This document shows, piece after piece, positions 1 to 8,200 of a stretch of DNA of 14,831 nucleotides. Positions within the stretch are counted from its first letter, which is position 1, and each line of letters begins with the position of its first letter. The notes under the pieces were generated by a model. That model was not told the origin of the DNA, made no database searches, and saw nothing but the letters and a program-made list of their open reading frames with translations. The stretch spans positions 1 through 14,831 of the forward strand of contig JALRFN010000314.1 in assembly GCA_023268425.1 (NCBI GenBank). The letters run 5' to 3'. The DNA comes from Burkholderiaceae bacterium (GTDB lineage Bacteria; Pseudomonadota; Gammaproteobacteria; Burkholderiales; Burkholderiaceae_C). Position numbers and translations under genes: made by a program.

Positions 1-441
1 ATCAGCATCGAAGACGGCATGGCCGAAGGCGACTGGGACGGCTGGAAGCTCTTGACCGAGCGTTTGGGTGGCAAGGTGCAATTGGTGGGCGACGACCTGT
101 TTGTCACCAACACCAAGATCCTCAAGGAAGGCATCGACAAAGGCATTGGCAACTCCATCCTCATCAAGATTAACCAGATTGGCACCTTGACGGAAACCTT
201 TGCCGCCATCGAGATGGCCAAGCGCGCCGGCTACACCGCCGTGATCAGCCACCGCTCGGGCGAAACCGAAGACTCGACCATTGCCGACATCGCGGTGGGC
301 ACCAATGCCGGTCAAATCAAAACCGGCTCCTTGAGCCGCAGCGACCGCATGGCCAAGTACAACCAGTTGTTGCGCATCGAAGAAGACCTGGGTGAAGTTG
401 CGGTCTACCCTGGCCGGGACGCGTTTTACAACCTGCGTTGA
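1..441 (+). CDS. eno: Enolase (phosphopyruvate hydratase), C-terminal part, 5' truncated by window start
   Basis: Enolase interconverts 2-phosphoglycerate and phosphoenolpyruvate in glycolysis; it is cytosolic and also joins the RNA degradosome in some bacteria. The window opens inside the gene: 146 codons remain of a family length near 430. The visible part carries the SIEDG strand, the QLVGDDLFVTN segment with its metal-binding Asp, the LIKINQIG segment with the catalytic Lys, the SHRSGETED loop and QIKTGS with the second active-site Lys. The frame is open from base 1, so the ATG at 19 is internal and is not the start. The stop is TGA at 439-441. ftsB follows after 34 bp, an arrangement common in proteobacteria. 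Nothing looks degraded. Identification is essentially certain. Confidence 0.98.
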   Translation: MSIEDGMAEGDWDGWKLLTERLGGKVQLVGDDLFVTNTKILKEGIDKGIGNSILIKINQIGTLTETFAAIEMAKRAGYTAVISHRSGETEDSTIADIAVGTNAGQIKTGSLSRSDRMAKYNQLLRIEEDLGEVAVYPGRDAFYNLR

Positions 442-475
442 TGCGATCTGACGCACAGGGTTTGATTCACACCAC

Positions 476-814
476 ATGCTGCACCCTACCCTGATGCGTC
501 GCTACCTCGTCTCTGCCTTGCTGCTGCTGGTGCTGTTGGTGCTGCAAGCACAGCTGTGGCTGGGGCGAGGCAGCTTGCCGCGTGTGTGGGGTTTAGAGAC
601 CCAGCTGCAACAGCAACAGCAAAGCAACCGCACGGCCGAGCAGGCCAACGCCGAGTTGGCCAGCGAAGTGCGCGACTTGCAAACCGGCCTGGACATGGTC
701 GAAGAGCACGCCCGCCAAGAGCTTGGGCTGGTCAAGCCCAACGAGGTGTTCATCCAATTCACCCCTGCACCCGCGAGCCCTCAGGCGGCGCCCAGCGCGC
801 CCGCGTCTCGCTGA
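476..814 (+). CDS. ftsB: Cell division protein FtsB (septum formation initiator family)
   Basis: FtsB is a small bitopic membrane protein that forms the FtsQ-FtsB-FtsL complex at the division septum. The 112-residue product has a short cytoplasmic N-terminus, one membrane segment at about residues 10-27, a Gln-rich coiled coil at about 39-70 and the family signature running from VRDLQTGLDMVEEHAR to ELGLVKPNEVFIQ at about 65-94. The last 16 residues are a Pro/Ala/Ser tail and look dispensable. The start is uncertain: ATG 476 gives the listed protein, and ATG 494 (residue 7, MRRYLV) would also leave the membrane segment intact; neither has a good Shine-Dalgarno sequence. The position directly behind eno supports the call and suggests co-transcription. 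The run of five Gln residues comes from mixed CAG/CAA codons. Confidence 0.93.
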   Translation: MLHPTLMRRYLVSALLLLVLLVLQAQLWLGRGSLPRVWGLETQLQQQQQSNRTAEQANAELASEVRDLQTGLDMVEEHARQELGLVKPNEVFIQFTPAPASPQAAPSAPASR

Positions 815-819
815 CGCCC

Positions 820-1542
820 ATGGGCTGGTTGCTACCCGAATGGCCCAAGCTGGCGCATGTGCACTGCCTCGCGCTGTTGGGTGCTGAGAGCACGGGCAAA
901 ACCAGTTTGATTGAAGCCCTGCAACAACGCTTGCAGCAACACGGCGTGCTGCATGCCGTGGTGCCCGAAACGCTGCGCAGTTGGTGCGAAGCCCAGCAAC
1001 GCCTGCCGCGCGCCGACGAGCAAGCGGCCTTGGCCCATGGGCACGCACAGCACATCCATGCCCAAGCCACGGCCTTGCAAGCGGCGGCCACGGCGGCATC
1101 CAGCAAAGCCGTGCTGCTCATCGACACCACGCCGCTGATCACCGCGCTGTACAGCCAATATCACTTTCAAGACGGTGCTGGCCTGGCAGCAGCCTGCGCC
1201 TTTGAGCGCGGCGTGCACCAACGCCTGCTCATGGGCTTGGACTTGCCGTGGACACCGGAGCCAGGCATGCGCGACGGGCCTGAACACCGCGCAGCTTTTG
1301 ACCGTTTGCTGCGCCAACAATTGAGCGCCTGCGCGCTGCCGCACACCGTGATCTACGGCCAAGGCAGCGCACGCCTTGACGCCGCTTGGTCGGCTTTGCA
1401 AAGCGCTTGGCACCGCGCCGAGGTGCCCCCGCGGCGAGTGGCCCCGACCTGGCGCGCCGCCTGTGCGTGTTGCGCCGATCCAGCCTGCGAGTGGGCTTTG
1501 TTCAGCGGCCTCAGCGCCAAGGCCTCCGCTTCAGGCGATTGA
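820..1542 (+). CDS. NadR-like P-loop ATPase/kinase with C-terminal cysteine cluster
   Basis: This 240-residue protein resembles the ribosylnicotinamide-kinase domain of NadR and related AAA_28 ATPases. A Walker A loop, GAESTGKT, sits at residues 21-28. It is followed by VVPETLRSW (NadR-type kinases have a VPE-aromatic motif here), a Walker B-like LLIDTTPL near residue 105 and a lid-like PWTPEPGMRDGPEHR near 143. The DNA-binding and adenylyltransferase domains of full NadR are absent. The tail carries closely spaced Cys residues (CACCADPACEW), which may bind a metal. The ATG at 820 lies 5 bp after the ftsB stop; the same frame is open further upstream but there overlaps ftsB, so 820 is preferred. 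The gene overlaps the convergent hydrolase by 12 bp. Substrate unknown; a role in NAD salvage is inference. Confidence 0.8.
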   Translation: MGWLLPEWPKLAHVHCLALLGAESTGKTSLIEALQQRLQQHGVLHAVVPETLRSWCEAQQRLPRADEQAALAHGHAQHIHAQATALQAAATAASSKAVLLIDTTPLITALYSQYHFQDGAGLAAACAFERGVHQRLLMGLDLPWTPEPGMRDGPEHRAAFDRLLRQQLSACALPHTVIYGQGSARLDAAWSALQSAWHRAEVPPRRVAPTWRAACACCADPACEWALFSGLSAKASASGD

Positions 1543-2406
1543 CGCCGACGGTGCAGCGGTGTCGGTTGAGGCTGGCAACACCCCGTCTAACCAATCACAC
1601 ATCTCGACCAGCACTTGAGCGCGCTCGGGTTCGTTGAAACACTCGTGGTAGAGGCCGTCGTACAACTGCAGATGCCGCTCAGGACTGCTGACCTTGGACA
1701 TCAAAAACCGCGCGCCATCCGGGTCGACCAAGCGGTCTTGTGTGCCTTGAATCACCCACAGCGGTGCGCTGATGCGGTGCAGCTTGGGGGCCAGGTTTTG
1801 CATGGCGCGCAACAACTCGGCGGCCAAACGCGCAGGCGTTTTGTTGTGGTTCACCAAGGGGTCGGCTTGGTAGGCGCTGACCACGGCAGGATCGCGGGAA
1901 ATCCAAACAGGGTCCAAGCCCAAGACGCCCACATCGGGCGCCAACACCGACAGCAGGCGACCGATGCGCACCGTCCACGCCGAGATGTGCGGGCTGACCT
2001 GAACAGCGGGTGCAGACAAGACCACCGCCGCGCACGCATCTGGGTGATCCGCAGCGTCATTCGCCGCCAGCAGGCCACCCATGCTGTGACCGATCATCAC
2101 CAGAGGCAACTGCGGCGCTTGCGCATGCACGTGCTGACGAAAAGCGGCCAAGGTGTCGCTCAAATCCTCAAAGCGCTGTATGCGTTGACGAGCGCCCGAC
2201 GATTGGCCGTGACCCAGATGATCGAAAGCGTGCACCCGCCACCCCCTGTCCACCAGGGCTTGCGCCACATGCCCATAACGTCCCGAGTGTTCACTCAGGC
2301 CATGCACCAGCAGCACTTGGCCGCGCGCGGGTGAACCCGGGTCCCAACAGCGGTGAAAAATATCAAAACCCAAGGGCGAGGCCCAATGGCCGGTGGTTTC
2401 TTGCAT
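1531..2406 (-). CDS. Alpha/beta hydrolase, monoacylglycerol lipase / lysophospholipase type
   Basis: This is a 291-residue serine hydrolase of the Hydrolase_4 (monoglyceride lipase, PldB-like) family, which cleaves acyl esters of glycerol or lysophospholipids. The catalytic triad is visible: Ser108 in GHSMGG (nucleophile elbow), Asp224 in QGTQDRLVD and His254 in YDGLYHECFNEP. The oxyanion motif VHGLSEHSGRY lies at about 34-44 and FDHLGHGQSSG at about 61-71, both typical of this family. No signal peptide is seen, so it is probably cytosolic. The ATG at 2406 has GGAG five bases upstream (2412-2415), which supports the start. The 3' end overlaps the convergent kinase gene by 12 bp. The upstream prenyltransferase gene ends 188 bp away, so the hydrolase may have its own promoter. 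The exact substrate is not determined. Confidence 0.9.
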   Translation of the reverse strand: MQETTGHWASPLGFDIFHRCWDPGSPARGQVLLVHGLSEHSGRYGHVAQALVDRGWRVHAFDHLGHGQSSGARQRIQRFEDLSDTLAAFRQHVHAQAPQLPLVMIGHSMGGLLAANDAADHPDACAAVVLSAPAVQVSPHISAWTVRIGRLLSVLAPDVGVLGLDPVWISRDPAVVSAYQADPLVNHNKTPARLAAELLRAMQNLAPKLHRISAPLWVIQGTQDRLVDPDGARFLMSKVSSPERHLQLYDGLYHECFNEPERAQVLVEMCDWLDGVLPASTDTAAPSASIA

Positions 2407-2594
2407 GACGGCTCCAAATCAGTACCCATTTTGCAAGCAAGCCACCCCTGAGCGCCACCCGGTCGAACCCGAAGCCAGAGCCCCCTCGTTGAGCCCTTCA
2501 GCCAACTGAAACCCGCGCAATCGCCCGGCTCAGTCGCCCAAACCAACAGCCCCCATCAACAGCCGCCATCCATCGCTGGCTTGGATCGAAGGAT
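2407..2594. other. Intergenic stretch between prenyltransferase and hydrolase genes
   Basis: These 188 bp carry no convincing gene. On the minus strand the only signal I can support is the GGAG ribosome-binding site for the hydrolase at 2412-2415. I see no terminator with a T-tract after the prenyltransferase stop and no clear sigma-70 promoter. A short direct repeat, GGCTGTTG, occurs twice in the minus strand near 2540-2565 and has no evident meaning. Confidence 0.5.
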
Positions 2595-3560
2595 TCAAGA
2601 CCACACCAGGCTCAAGGCCAGCAAAGCGGGGGTGCCCACCGCCAGCGCCACGTTTCGGCCCAAACACGCGTGGCTGGGTACACCCAGTTCGGGCAGCCGC
2701 TTCAATTCACGCCACACCTGCCAGGCGGGCCAAGCCATCACCAACACCCCCAGCGAAAGCACTGGGAACCACCCCAAGCCCACCCCCAGCAACACCACCC
2801 CGCCCATGGCCATCGACATCAGCCCATGGGCGTGAACCGCAGCGCGTGTGCCAAACACAATGGGCCAGTTGCGTCGCCCCACCGCTTGGTCGGCGCGCAT
2901 GTCGGGCAACTGGTTGAGCAAGAGCAAATTGTTCACCCCAAAAAACGGCACCAGCGACGCCCAACACACGCGCACATCCAGCGGTGCGCCCAAGGCCAAG
3001 TGCGCGCCCACCACCATCACCGGGCCAAAGGCCAAGCCGGGGGCCAGCAAACTCCCCCACGGTGAACGCACCAAGTGGCGGCTGTAGGACAACAGCAACA
3101 ACAGCCCCAAAGCCCCCAGCCACAACAAGGGCCACCCCCTCAACGCCACCAGCCAAGCACCCACCATCACCAACACCCACAAACTGCCCCAGGCCAAGCG
3201 CCGAACAGCAGACAACAGTTCGGGGTGCGCGGGCAAGACGCCACTGCCACCGCTGAACGGGGTACGCTGTGTGGTGGCGTCCAAGCCGTTTTGGAAGTCA
3301 GCCGCTTCGTTGAACGCATTGACGCTGATGTGTGCCGCCAAGCCAGCGATCAACACCGCAAGCATGTGCATCCAAGGCCAACTCGGCAAAGACCGCAACG
3401 CGGTGGCCACGCCCAAAGCCAAGACCGCCGGAGTCAAGACCAAAAACGGGCCGCGCGCTGCGCGCCATGCACTGGCCCTCAAAGCCGCTCCCCCCGGTGC
3501 GAACGCAGCGATGGCCGCATCAAGACCCACCGCGCCAGGCTCAAGCTGGCGGGGTCGCAC
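2595..3560 (-). CDS. MenA-like UbiA-family prenyltransferase (integral membrane)
   Basis: UbiA-family enzymes transfer a polyprenyl chain to an aromatic acceptor within the membrane. This 321-residue protein has about eight or nine hydrophobic segments and both Mg-diphosphate motifs. The first is NEAADFQNGLD at residues 84-94, which fits the MenA-type spacing N-D-x2-D-x5-D with Glu replacing the first Asp. The second is NQLPDMRADQAVG, with Asp220 and Asp224. This pattern is closer to dihydroxynaphthoate prenyltransferase (MenA) than to UbiA or heme O synthase, but no other menaquinone gene is in view, so the acceptor is unknown. The start is GTG 3560; the ATG at 3563-3565 is out of frame. The only SD-like AGG lies inside a hairpin (3569-3586). 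hslO ends 72 bp upstream and co-transcription is plausible. Confidence 0.85.
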   Translation of the reverse strand: MRPRQLEPGAVGLDAAIAAFAPGGAALRASAWRAARGPFLVLTPAVLALGVATALRSLPSWPWMHMLAVLIAGLAAHISVNAFNEAADFQNGLDATTQRTPFSGGSGVLPAHPELLSAVRRLAWGSLWVLVMVGAWLVALRGWPLLWLGALGLLLLLSYSRHLVRSPWGSLLAPGLAFGPVMVVGAHLALGAPLDVRVCWASLVPFFGVNNLLLLNQLPDMRADQAVGRRNWPIVFGTRAAVHAHGLMSMAMGGVVLLGVGLGWFPVLSLGVLVMAWPAWQVWRELKRLPELGVPSHACLGRNVALAVGTPALLALSLVWS

Positions 3561-3568
3561 GCCATAGA

Positions 3569-3586
3569 CCTGGCCGGTTGGCCAGG
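3569..3586 (-). promoter_or_regulatory. Hairpin overlapping the putative ribosome-binding site of the prenyltransferase gene
   Basis: On the minus strand CCTGGCC, loop AACC and GGCCAGG form a perfect 7-bp GC-rich stem. The 3' arm contains CCAGG, the only Shine-Dalgarno-like sequence before GTG 3560, at a spacing of about 8. No T-run follows, so it does not look like an intrinsic terminator. It may sequester the ribosome-binding site or end an upstream transcript with factor help. Function is inference. Confidence 0.45.
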
Positions 3587-3632
3587 GCTCACTATCGCAC
3601 CTGCCGATGCGGGCCCCGGCTCACACCCAAAC

Positions 3633-4613
3633 TCAATGGGGCGCGCCATCCGCGCCACCCGCATGGCTGTCGGGCATGAACACCGCGGCCGCATCGATGG
3701 GGTCGAAGTGGTAATGGGCGCCGCAAAAATCACAATCAACTTCGATTTGACCTTGCTCGGCCAAGATGTCTTGCACCTCTGCTTGACCCAGGTTGCGCAA
3801 CATGCCTGCGACCCGCTCGCGTGAGCAGGTGCAAGCAAAGCGCGGCTGAATTTGGCCTGTGCTGGGGACCATGCGCGCCAGGGGTTCGTCCCAAAACAGG
3901 CGATGCAAAATGGTTTCGGCGTCCAAGCTCAACAACTCTGATTCACTCAAGGAGCGCGCCAGCATGGCGATGCGCTCAAAGTCCTCGCTGCCGCCTTGTC
4001 GGTCTTGCTCGTCTGTGACCGCCGATTGCTGGGCCAAGTTGTCTTGGCCCGTGACCGGCATGCGTTGAATCAACAGTCCAGCGGCCAACTCGCCATTGGC
4101 CGCCAATACCATGCAGGTGTCCAACTGTTCGCTTTGGCGCATGTAGTACTCCAGCGCAGCGCCGATGCGCTCAAATGAGCGGCCATCGTCGTTGCTCAGC
4201 GGCACCACGCCCTGATAGGGCTGCTGACCGGGCAAGCGATCTTTGGGGTCCAAGGTGATCGCACAACGCCCTTGATCGTGCACGTTGACCAATTGGTGCA
4301 AGCCAGCGGCCTCGGGCACTTCACCCTGAACCTTGGCCGTGGCCCGCACACGAAAGTCCGACTGGATTTCAGCCACCATCAGGGGCACGGGGCCGTCGCC
4401 GGAGATTTGCAAGACCAAGGCGCCGTTGAACTTGATGTTGGATTGCATCAAAGCCGCGGCCGCACTGAGTTCGCCCAAGGTACGCGACACCGCTTCCGGG
4501 TACGCGCCCGATTCAGCGCGTGCTGCCAACATGGCTTGCCAGGCGTCATCCAAGCGCACCAAGGCACCGCGCACGGGCAAACCCTCAAACACAAATTTCT
4601 GCAGTTCCGACAC
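3633..4613 (-). CDS. hslO: Hsp33 redox-regulated molecular chaperone
   Basis: Hsp33 is a cytosolic holdase that becomes active when oxidants and heat unfold its zinc-binding tail; it protects proteins from aggregation. The C-terminal redox switch is complete: Cys261 and Cys263 (FACTCSRE), then Cys294 and Cys297 (DCDFCGA), giving CxC-x30-CxxC within the family's usual spacing. N-terminal family features include FVFEGLPVRGALVRL and the central GDGPVPLMVAEI. With GTG 4613 as start the protein has 326 residues, beginning MSELQKF; GAGGAG at 4622-4627 stands 8 bases ahead. GTG 4622 would add three residues but overlaps that site. It is somewhat longer than the E. coli protein (about 290). A terminator hairpin lies just upstream, so hslO probably has its own promoter inside the preceding gene or depends on read-through. 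Confidence 0.95.
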   Translation of the reverse strand: MSELQKFVFEGLPVRGALVRLDDAWQAMLAARAESGAYPEAVSRTLGELSAAAALMQSNIKFNGALVLQISGDGPVPLMVAEIQSDFRVRATAKVQGEVPEAAGLHQLVNVHDQGRCAITLDPKDRLPGQQPYQGVVPLSNDDGRSFERIGAALEYYMRQSEQLDTCMVLAANGELAAGLLIQRMPVTGQDNLAQQSAVTDEQDRQGGSEDFERIAMLARSLSESELLSLDAETILHRLFWDEPLARMVPSTGQIQPRFACTCSRERVAGMLRNLGQAEVQDILAEQGQIEVDCDFCGAHYHFDPIDAAAVFMPDSHAGGADGAPH

Positions 4614-4621
4614 CGGCCCCA

Positions 4622-4627
4622 CTCCTC
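4622..4627 (-). promoter_or_regulatory. Ribosome-binding site of hslO, decides start at GTG 4613
   Basis: GAGGAG on the minus strand is followed by 8 bases and then GTG at 4613. The competing in-frame GTG at 4622 overlaps the last G of this motif, so it is a poor start. Confidence 0.6.
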
Positions 4628-4640
4628 AAACACCAACAAC

Positions 4641-4662
4641 AAAAAAGCTCCCCAAAGGGAGC
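4641..4662 (-). terminator. Intrinsic (rho-independent) terminator after the gamma-CA gene
   Basis: On the minus strand GCTCCC, loop TTTG and GGGAGC form a perfect 6-bp stem (4647-4662), followed directly by six T residues (4641-4646). It lies 32 bp after the gamma-carbonic-anhydrase stop codon and 27 bp before the hslO start. It should end the transcript that carries the giant glycosyltransferase and gamma-CA genes. It could also act as a leader hairpin for hslO if read-through occurs. Confidence 0.85.
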
Positions 4663-4694
4663 CCGCTATTGTCGCCTAAGCGCCCAAAAGGCCT

Positions 4695-5219
4695 TCAATC
4701 GATGCGTTTGAGGCCTTGGGCGAATGCGCGCGCGTTTTCCGCGTAGTGAGCGGCACTGCGCTTGAGGCCTTCGATCTCCTCCGGGCGCAATTCGCGCACC
4801 ACCTTCGCAGGTCGCCCCATGATCATGGACCCATCAGGGAACGACTTGCCCTCGGTGACCAACGAGCCTGCACCGACCAAGCAGTGTTTGCCGACCTTGG
4901 CACCGTTGAGCACCACGGCGCCGATGCCAACCAAAGACCCATCGCCGATTTCACAGCCATGCAGCATGACCATGTGGCCCACCGTCACGCCATTGCCCAC
5001 ATGCAAGGGCACGCCATGATCGGCGTGCAGCACCGAGTTGTCTTGGATGTTGCTGTTCTCACCGATGTGGATGTGATCGGCATCACCGCGCAACACCGCC
5101 CCAAACCACACCGAGGCCCCGGCAGCCATGTGCACTTTGCCCATGACCTGCGCGTTGTCGGCAATCCAGGTGTCAGGGTGCAACTCAGGTTGTGTGTCGT
5201 TCAAGGCATAAACCGCCAT
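4695..5219 (-). CDS. Gamma-class carbonic anhydrase family protein (YrdA/PaaY-like, left-handed beta helix)
   Basis: This 174-residue protein is built from hexapeptide repeats (V-G-x-G-V-T-V-G and similar, about residues 18-140) that fold into a trimeric left-handed beta helix. Family metal ligands are present: His65 in VLHAD, His82 in VGHM and His87 in MLHG. Arg44/Asp46 (LRGD) and Gln59 (NIQD) match conserved active-site positions. The C-terminal helix (about 144-174) follows the GRPAKVVREL motif typical of the YrdA type. Many such proteins bind zinc but show weak or no carbonic anhydrase activity, so the reaction is uncertain. ATG 5219 has GGAG (5227-5230) seven bases upstream. It starts 21 bp after the giant glycosyltransferase gene and probably shares its transcript, which ends at the hairpin at 4641-4662. 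A functional link between the two is not evident. Confidence 0.9.
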   Translation of the reverse strand: MAVYALNDTQPELHPDTWIADNAQVMGKVHMAAGASVWFGAVLRGDADHIHIGENSNIQDNSVLHADHGVPLHVGNGVTVGHMVMLHGCEIGDGSLVGIGAVVLNGAKVGKHCLVGAGSLVTEGKSFPDGSMIMGRPAKVVRELRPEEIEGLKRSAAHYAENARAFAQGLKRID

Positions 5220-5240
5220 ATCGATGCTCCAGCTTGGGGG

Positions 5241-8200
5241 TCACGTGTTGTTTGCGCATTGATCTTGCCACAGACCGCGCACCACCGACAGCCAATCGGT
5301 CGCAAACGAGGCACCGTCCATCAAGGGGCTGATCAGAACCTGCTTGCGCAAACCCGCGCGCAAACGCGCCAGGGCTGGCCAGTGGCGCGCCTGCGCCCAA
5401 TGGCTGGCCCAGCGCACGTAGGCCGCTTCATCGTGGGTCACCCAAGCGTCTAAACCCGCCGCACGCAGCAAACTTTCACCCTGACGCCCCATCATGCCAG
5501 GACGCGCCAGTGTCAGCGTCGGCACCCCCATCACCAAGGCTTCGGCCGTGGTCGTGCCGCCGTTGTAGGGGAAGGTGTCGAGGATGAAATCAACCTGCGC
5601 ATGCGCCGCCAAATAAGCGTGGCGCAGGGTTTTGCCGTGCCAAGTCACGCGCTCGGACGGAAAGCCCACTGCCTGCATGCGTGCCACCATGCGGGCCACC
5701 AGCGCCTCGTCCTCCCAGGTCTTGTGCTGAAAGCGCCAGCGCGCACCTGGCGCCGCCGCCGCGACCTGCGCCCACAAGGTCAAGACTTGCGCGTTGACCT
5801 TGTCCGGGTGCTGGAAACAGCCAATGGTCGCGTGCCCCCTTCCGCTGGCCGGCAAGGGGCTCACCGCAGGTGCGTCGGGCGGCATGCCCAGGCACAAGCG
5901 CGTGTGCGGTAGGCGGACCACCCGCTCGCTGAAACCGTGCGCCTCCGAATCAGGCACCGACACGGGATCGGCCAAGACCGCATCCATCGCGGGCAGCCCC
6001 AAGCTGGCGAAATAACCCAACCAACTCAACTGCAAAGGCGCTGGGCGGCGCGCAAAAACCTCAAGTCGATGGCCGGCGGTGAAGCCCGCCAAGTCAACCA
6101 AGACGTCGATGCGGTCATCCACGATGCGCTGGGTCAAGGTGTCAAAGTCCAGATCCTCCACTTGGCGCCAGGTGTGACACCGGGTGCGCAAAGCCTGTGT
6201 GTAAGGTGTTTCGCGGGCGCTGGTGTGGTAGGCCACCCAATGCACATCGTCACGGGGCATGTGCTTGAGCAAAGGCATCAAAAAATACGCCACTGGGTGG
6301 TCATTCAAATCGGCCGACACCAGGCCAATGCGCAACACTTTGTTTGGCTCCGTGGCCTGCTTAGCGGGCGCCATGGCGGGGTAGATGGCGCACAAGCGCT
6401 GGCCGTAACGCCGCGCAGCAGCCGCCGCTTGCGTGAACGTGCGTCGCGCATCGAAAGCTTGCGAAAACAACAAGCTGACCAAGGCGTCGTGGGCATCGCG
6501 GTGGTGGGCATCGACGTCCAACATGCGCAAAAACCAGTCCATGGCCTCGTCGCTTCGACCCGCATCTTTGTGCAACAAGCCCACGCTCAACAAAGTCGGC
6601 AAGCCCTTGGGGTCGACAGCCAAAGCCGAATGCCATGCGTCCAAAGCCCCAGCCTCATCGCCCAGACTCTTCAAGGCCAAGCCCATGTTGTGCCAAGCCC
6701 CCACGGCCTGCGGCTGCACATCCACCCAACGGCGATACAAGCGCACCGCCTGCGCCCAATCCTCCTCAGCCAAGGCCGCGTGCGCCAGGCGTGACAGCGC
6801 GGGCAAGTCGTCTGGGTTGAAGCGCAAGACCTCGCGCAAGCAACGCAAAGACTGGCCCGCCTCGCCCAAGCGCTCAAAGTGCTGCCCGGCCAAACCCCAG
6901 GCATTGAGGTTGGCATCGGGGCGCTCAGTGACCGCTTGCCAAGCCCGCATCGCCTGCTCGCGCTCGCCCAGCTCGGTTTGGGCCACGGCATACAACTGCA
7001 GCAGGCCCATGGGGCACTCGCTGCGCTGCCACACCGGCTCGAGATAGCGCGCACACTCTTGCCAACGGCGCAAGCCCTGCCAGCGCTGCGCTTGGCGTGT
7101 GATGTGCACCCAGGCCATGGCGTCTGGCGCCTCACCTGCGCTCAAGCAGGCGTGGTGCCAAACGCCGTGCACGGTGGCAATCCAATCTTGCGCGAAGCGC
7201 TCGCCATCAAACAACGGCGTGCTGCGCAAACGCTCACGCAAGCCCGCACGCAGTGCCGCCAGCGCGTCCCAACGGTTGGCGTCACACCAGCCCACCACCT
7301 TGGCCACATAGTCGTCCACGCTGTGCACCACCCAATCGCCCAAACCGGCAGCCGTCAACAAACCTTGACCTTGACGACCAATCATGCCCGGCGTGGCCAG
7401 ACTCACCGTGGGCACCCCCATCCACAAGGCTTGCGCTGTCGTCGTGCCGCCGGTGTAAGGCCAGGTGTCGAGTAAGAAATCGTATTGTTCGAAACCCGCC
7501 AGGTAGCGCTCGAAGGGTCTGCCCATGCCAAAGCTGACCTGCTTGGGACTCAAGCCATGCGCTTGCATGCGCTGGGTGAAGGCCCGACGCGTGGCGGACT
7601 CTTCGCCCAACTTGCTGTGCTGCAACACCAGCCGCGCGTTGGGCACAGCGCGCAAAATTTTCGACCAGGCCTGCAGCACCGCGTCGCTGATTTTGTAGGG
7701 GTCTTGGATGCAGCCCAAGGTGATGTGCCCTTGCCGCAGCACAGGTGCTGGCGCGACCTCAGGCGCCTCAGCGATGGGCTGCATGCACAAGCGGGTGTGC
7801 GGCAACCGCCAGACGGCTTCGGAAAATGCGTCAACCTCGTCATCGGGCAAGCAAACGGGGTCAGCCAAGACGGCATCCATGGTGGGCAGCCCTGTGGTGG
7901 CGAAATAGCCCAACCAAGCCACTTGCAGCGGAGCGGGTTTGCGCGCAAACGCGTCCAGCCGCGAAGCCGCGGTGTAGCCAGACAAGTCCACCAACACATC
8001 CACGCCATCGTCGCGCACTTGCTGACACAAGCGCTCGGTGCTCCATGCCGACACCAGATGCCAAGTGGGCACCACCGCACGAAACGCACGGTTGACCGCA
8101 TCATCCCAATCGGCCGAGGCATACACCACCCAATCGACTTGCTTGGCCGCTTCACTCAGCAGCAAAGACTGCAAAAAATAGCCCACGGGATGCACGCCCA

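Noticed and set aside
442..475. A short inverted repeat (TGCG/CGCA) after eno as a terminator.
   Set aside because: The stem is only 4 bp and no T-run follows; eno-ftsB read-through is more likely.
600..630. A CAG/CAA-rich run encoding five Gln residues, considered as a microsatellite.
   Set aside because: It is short and imperfect and lies in the coiled coil of FtsB, where Gln-rich sequence is unremarkable.
556..819. An upstream extension of the NadR-like frame over ftsB.
   Set aside because: The extension is out of frame with the well-supported FtsB protein, is Arg/Ala-rich and has no motif; the P-loop lies just after ATG 820.
2295..2546. A small minus-strand frame of 83 codons covering the gap before the hydrolase.
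   Set aside because: Half of it overlaps the hydrolase gene in another frame, and the product has no recognisable feature.
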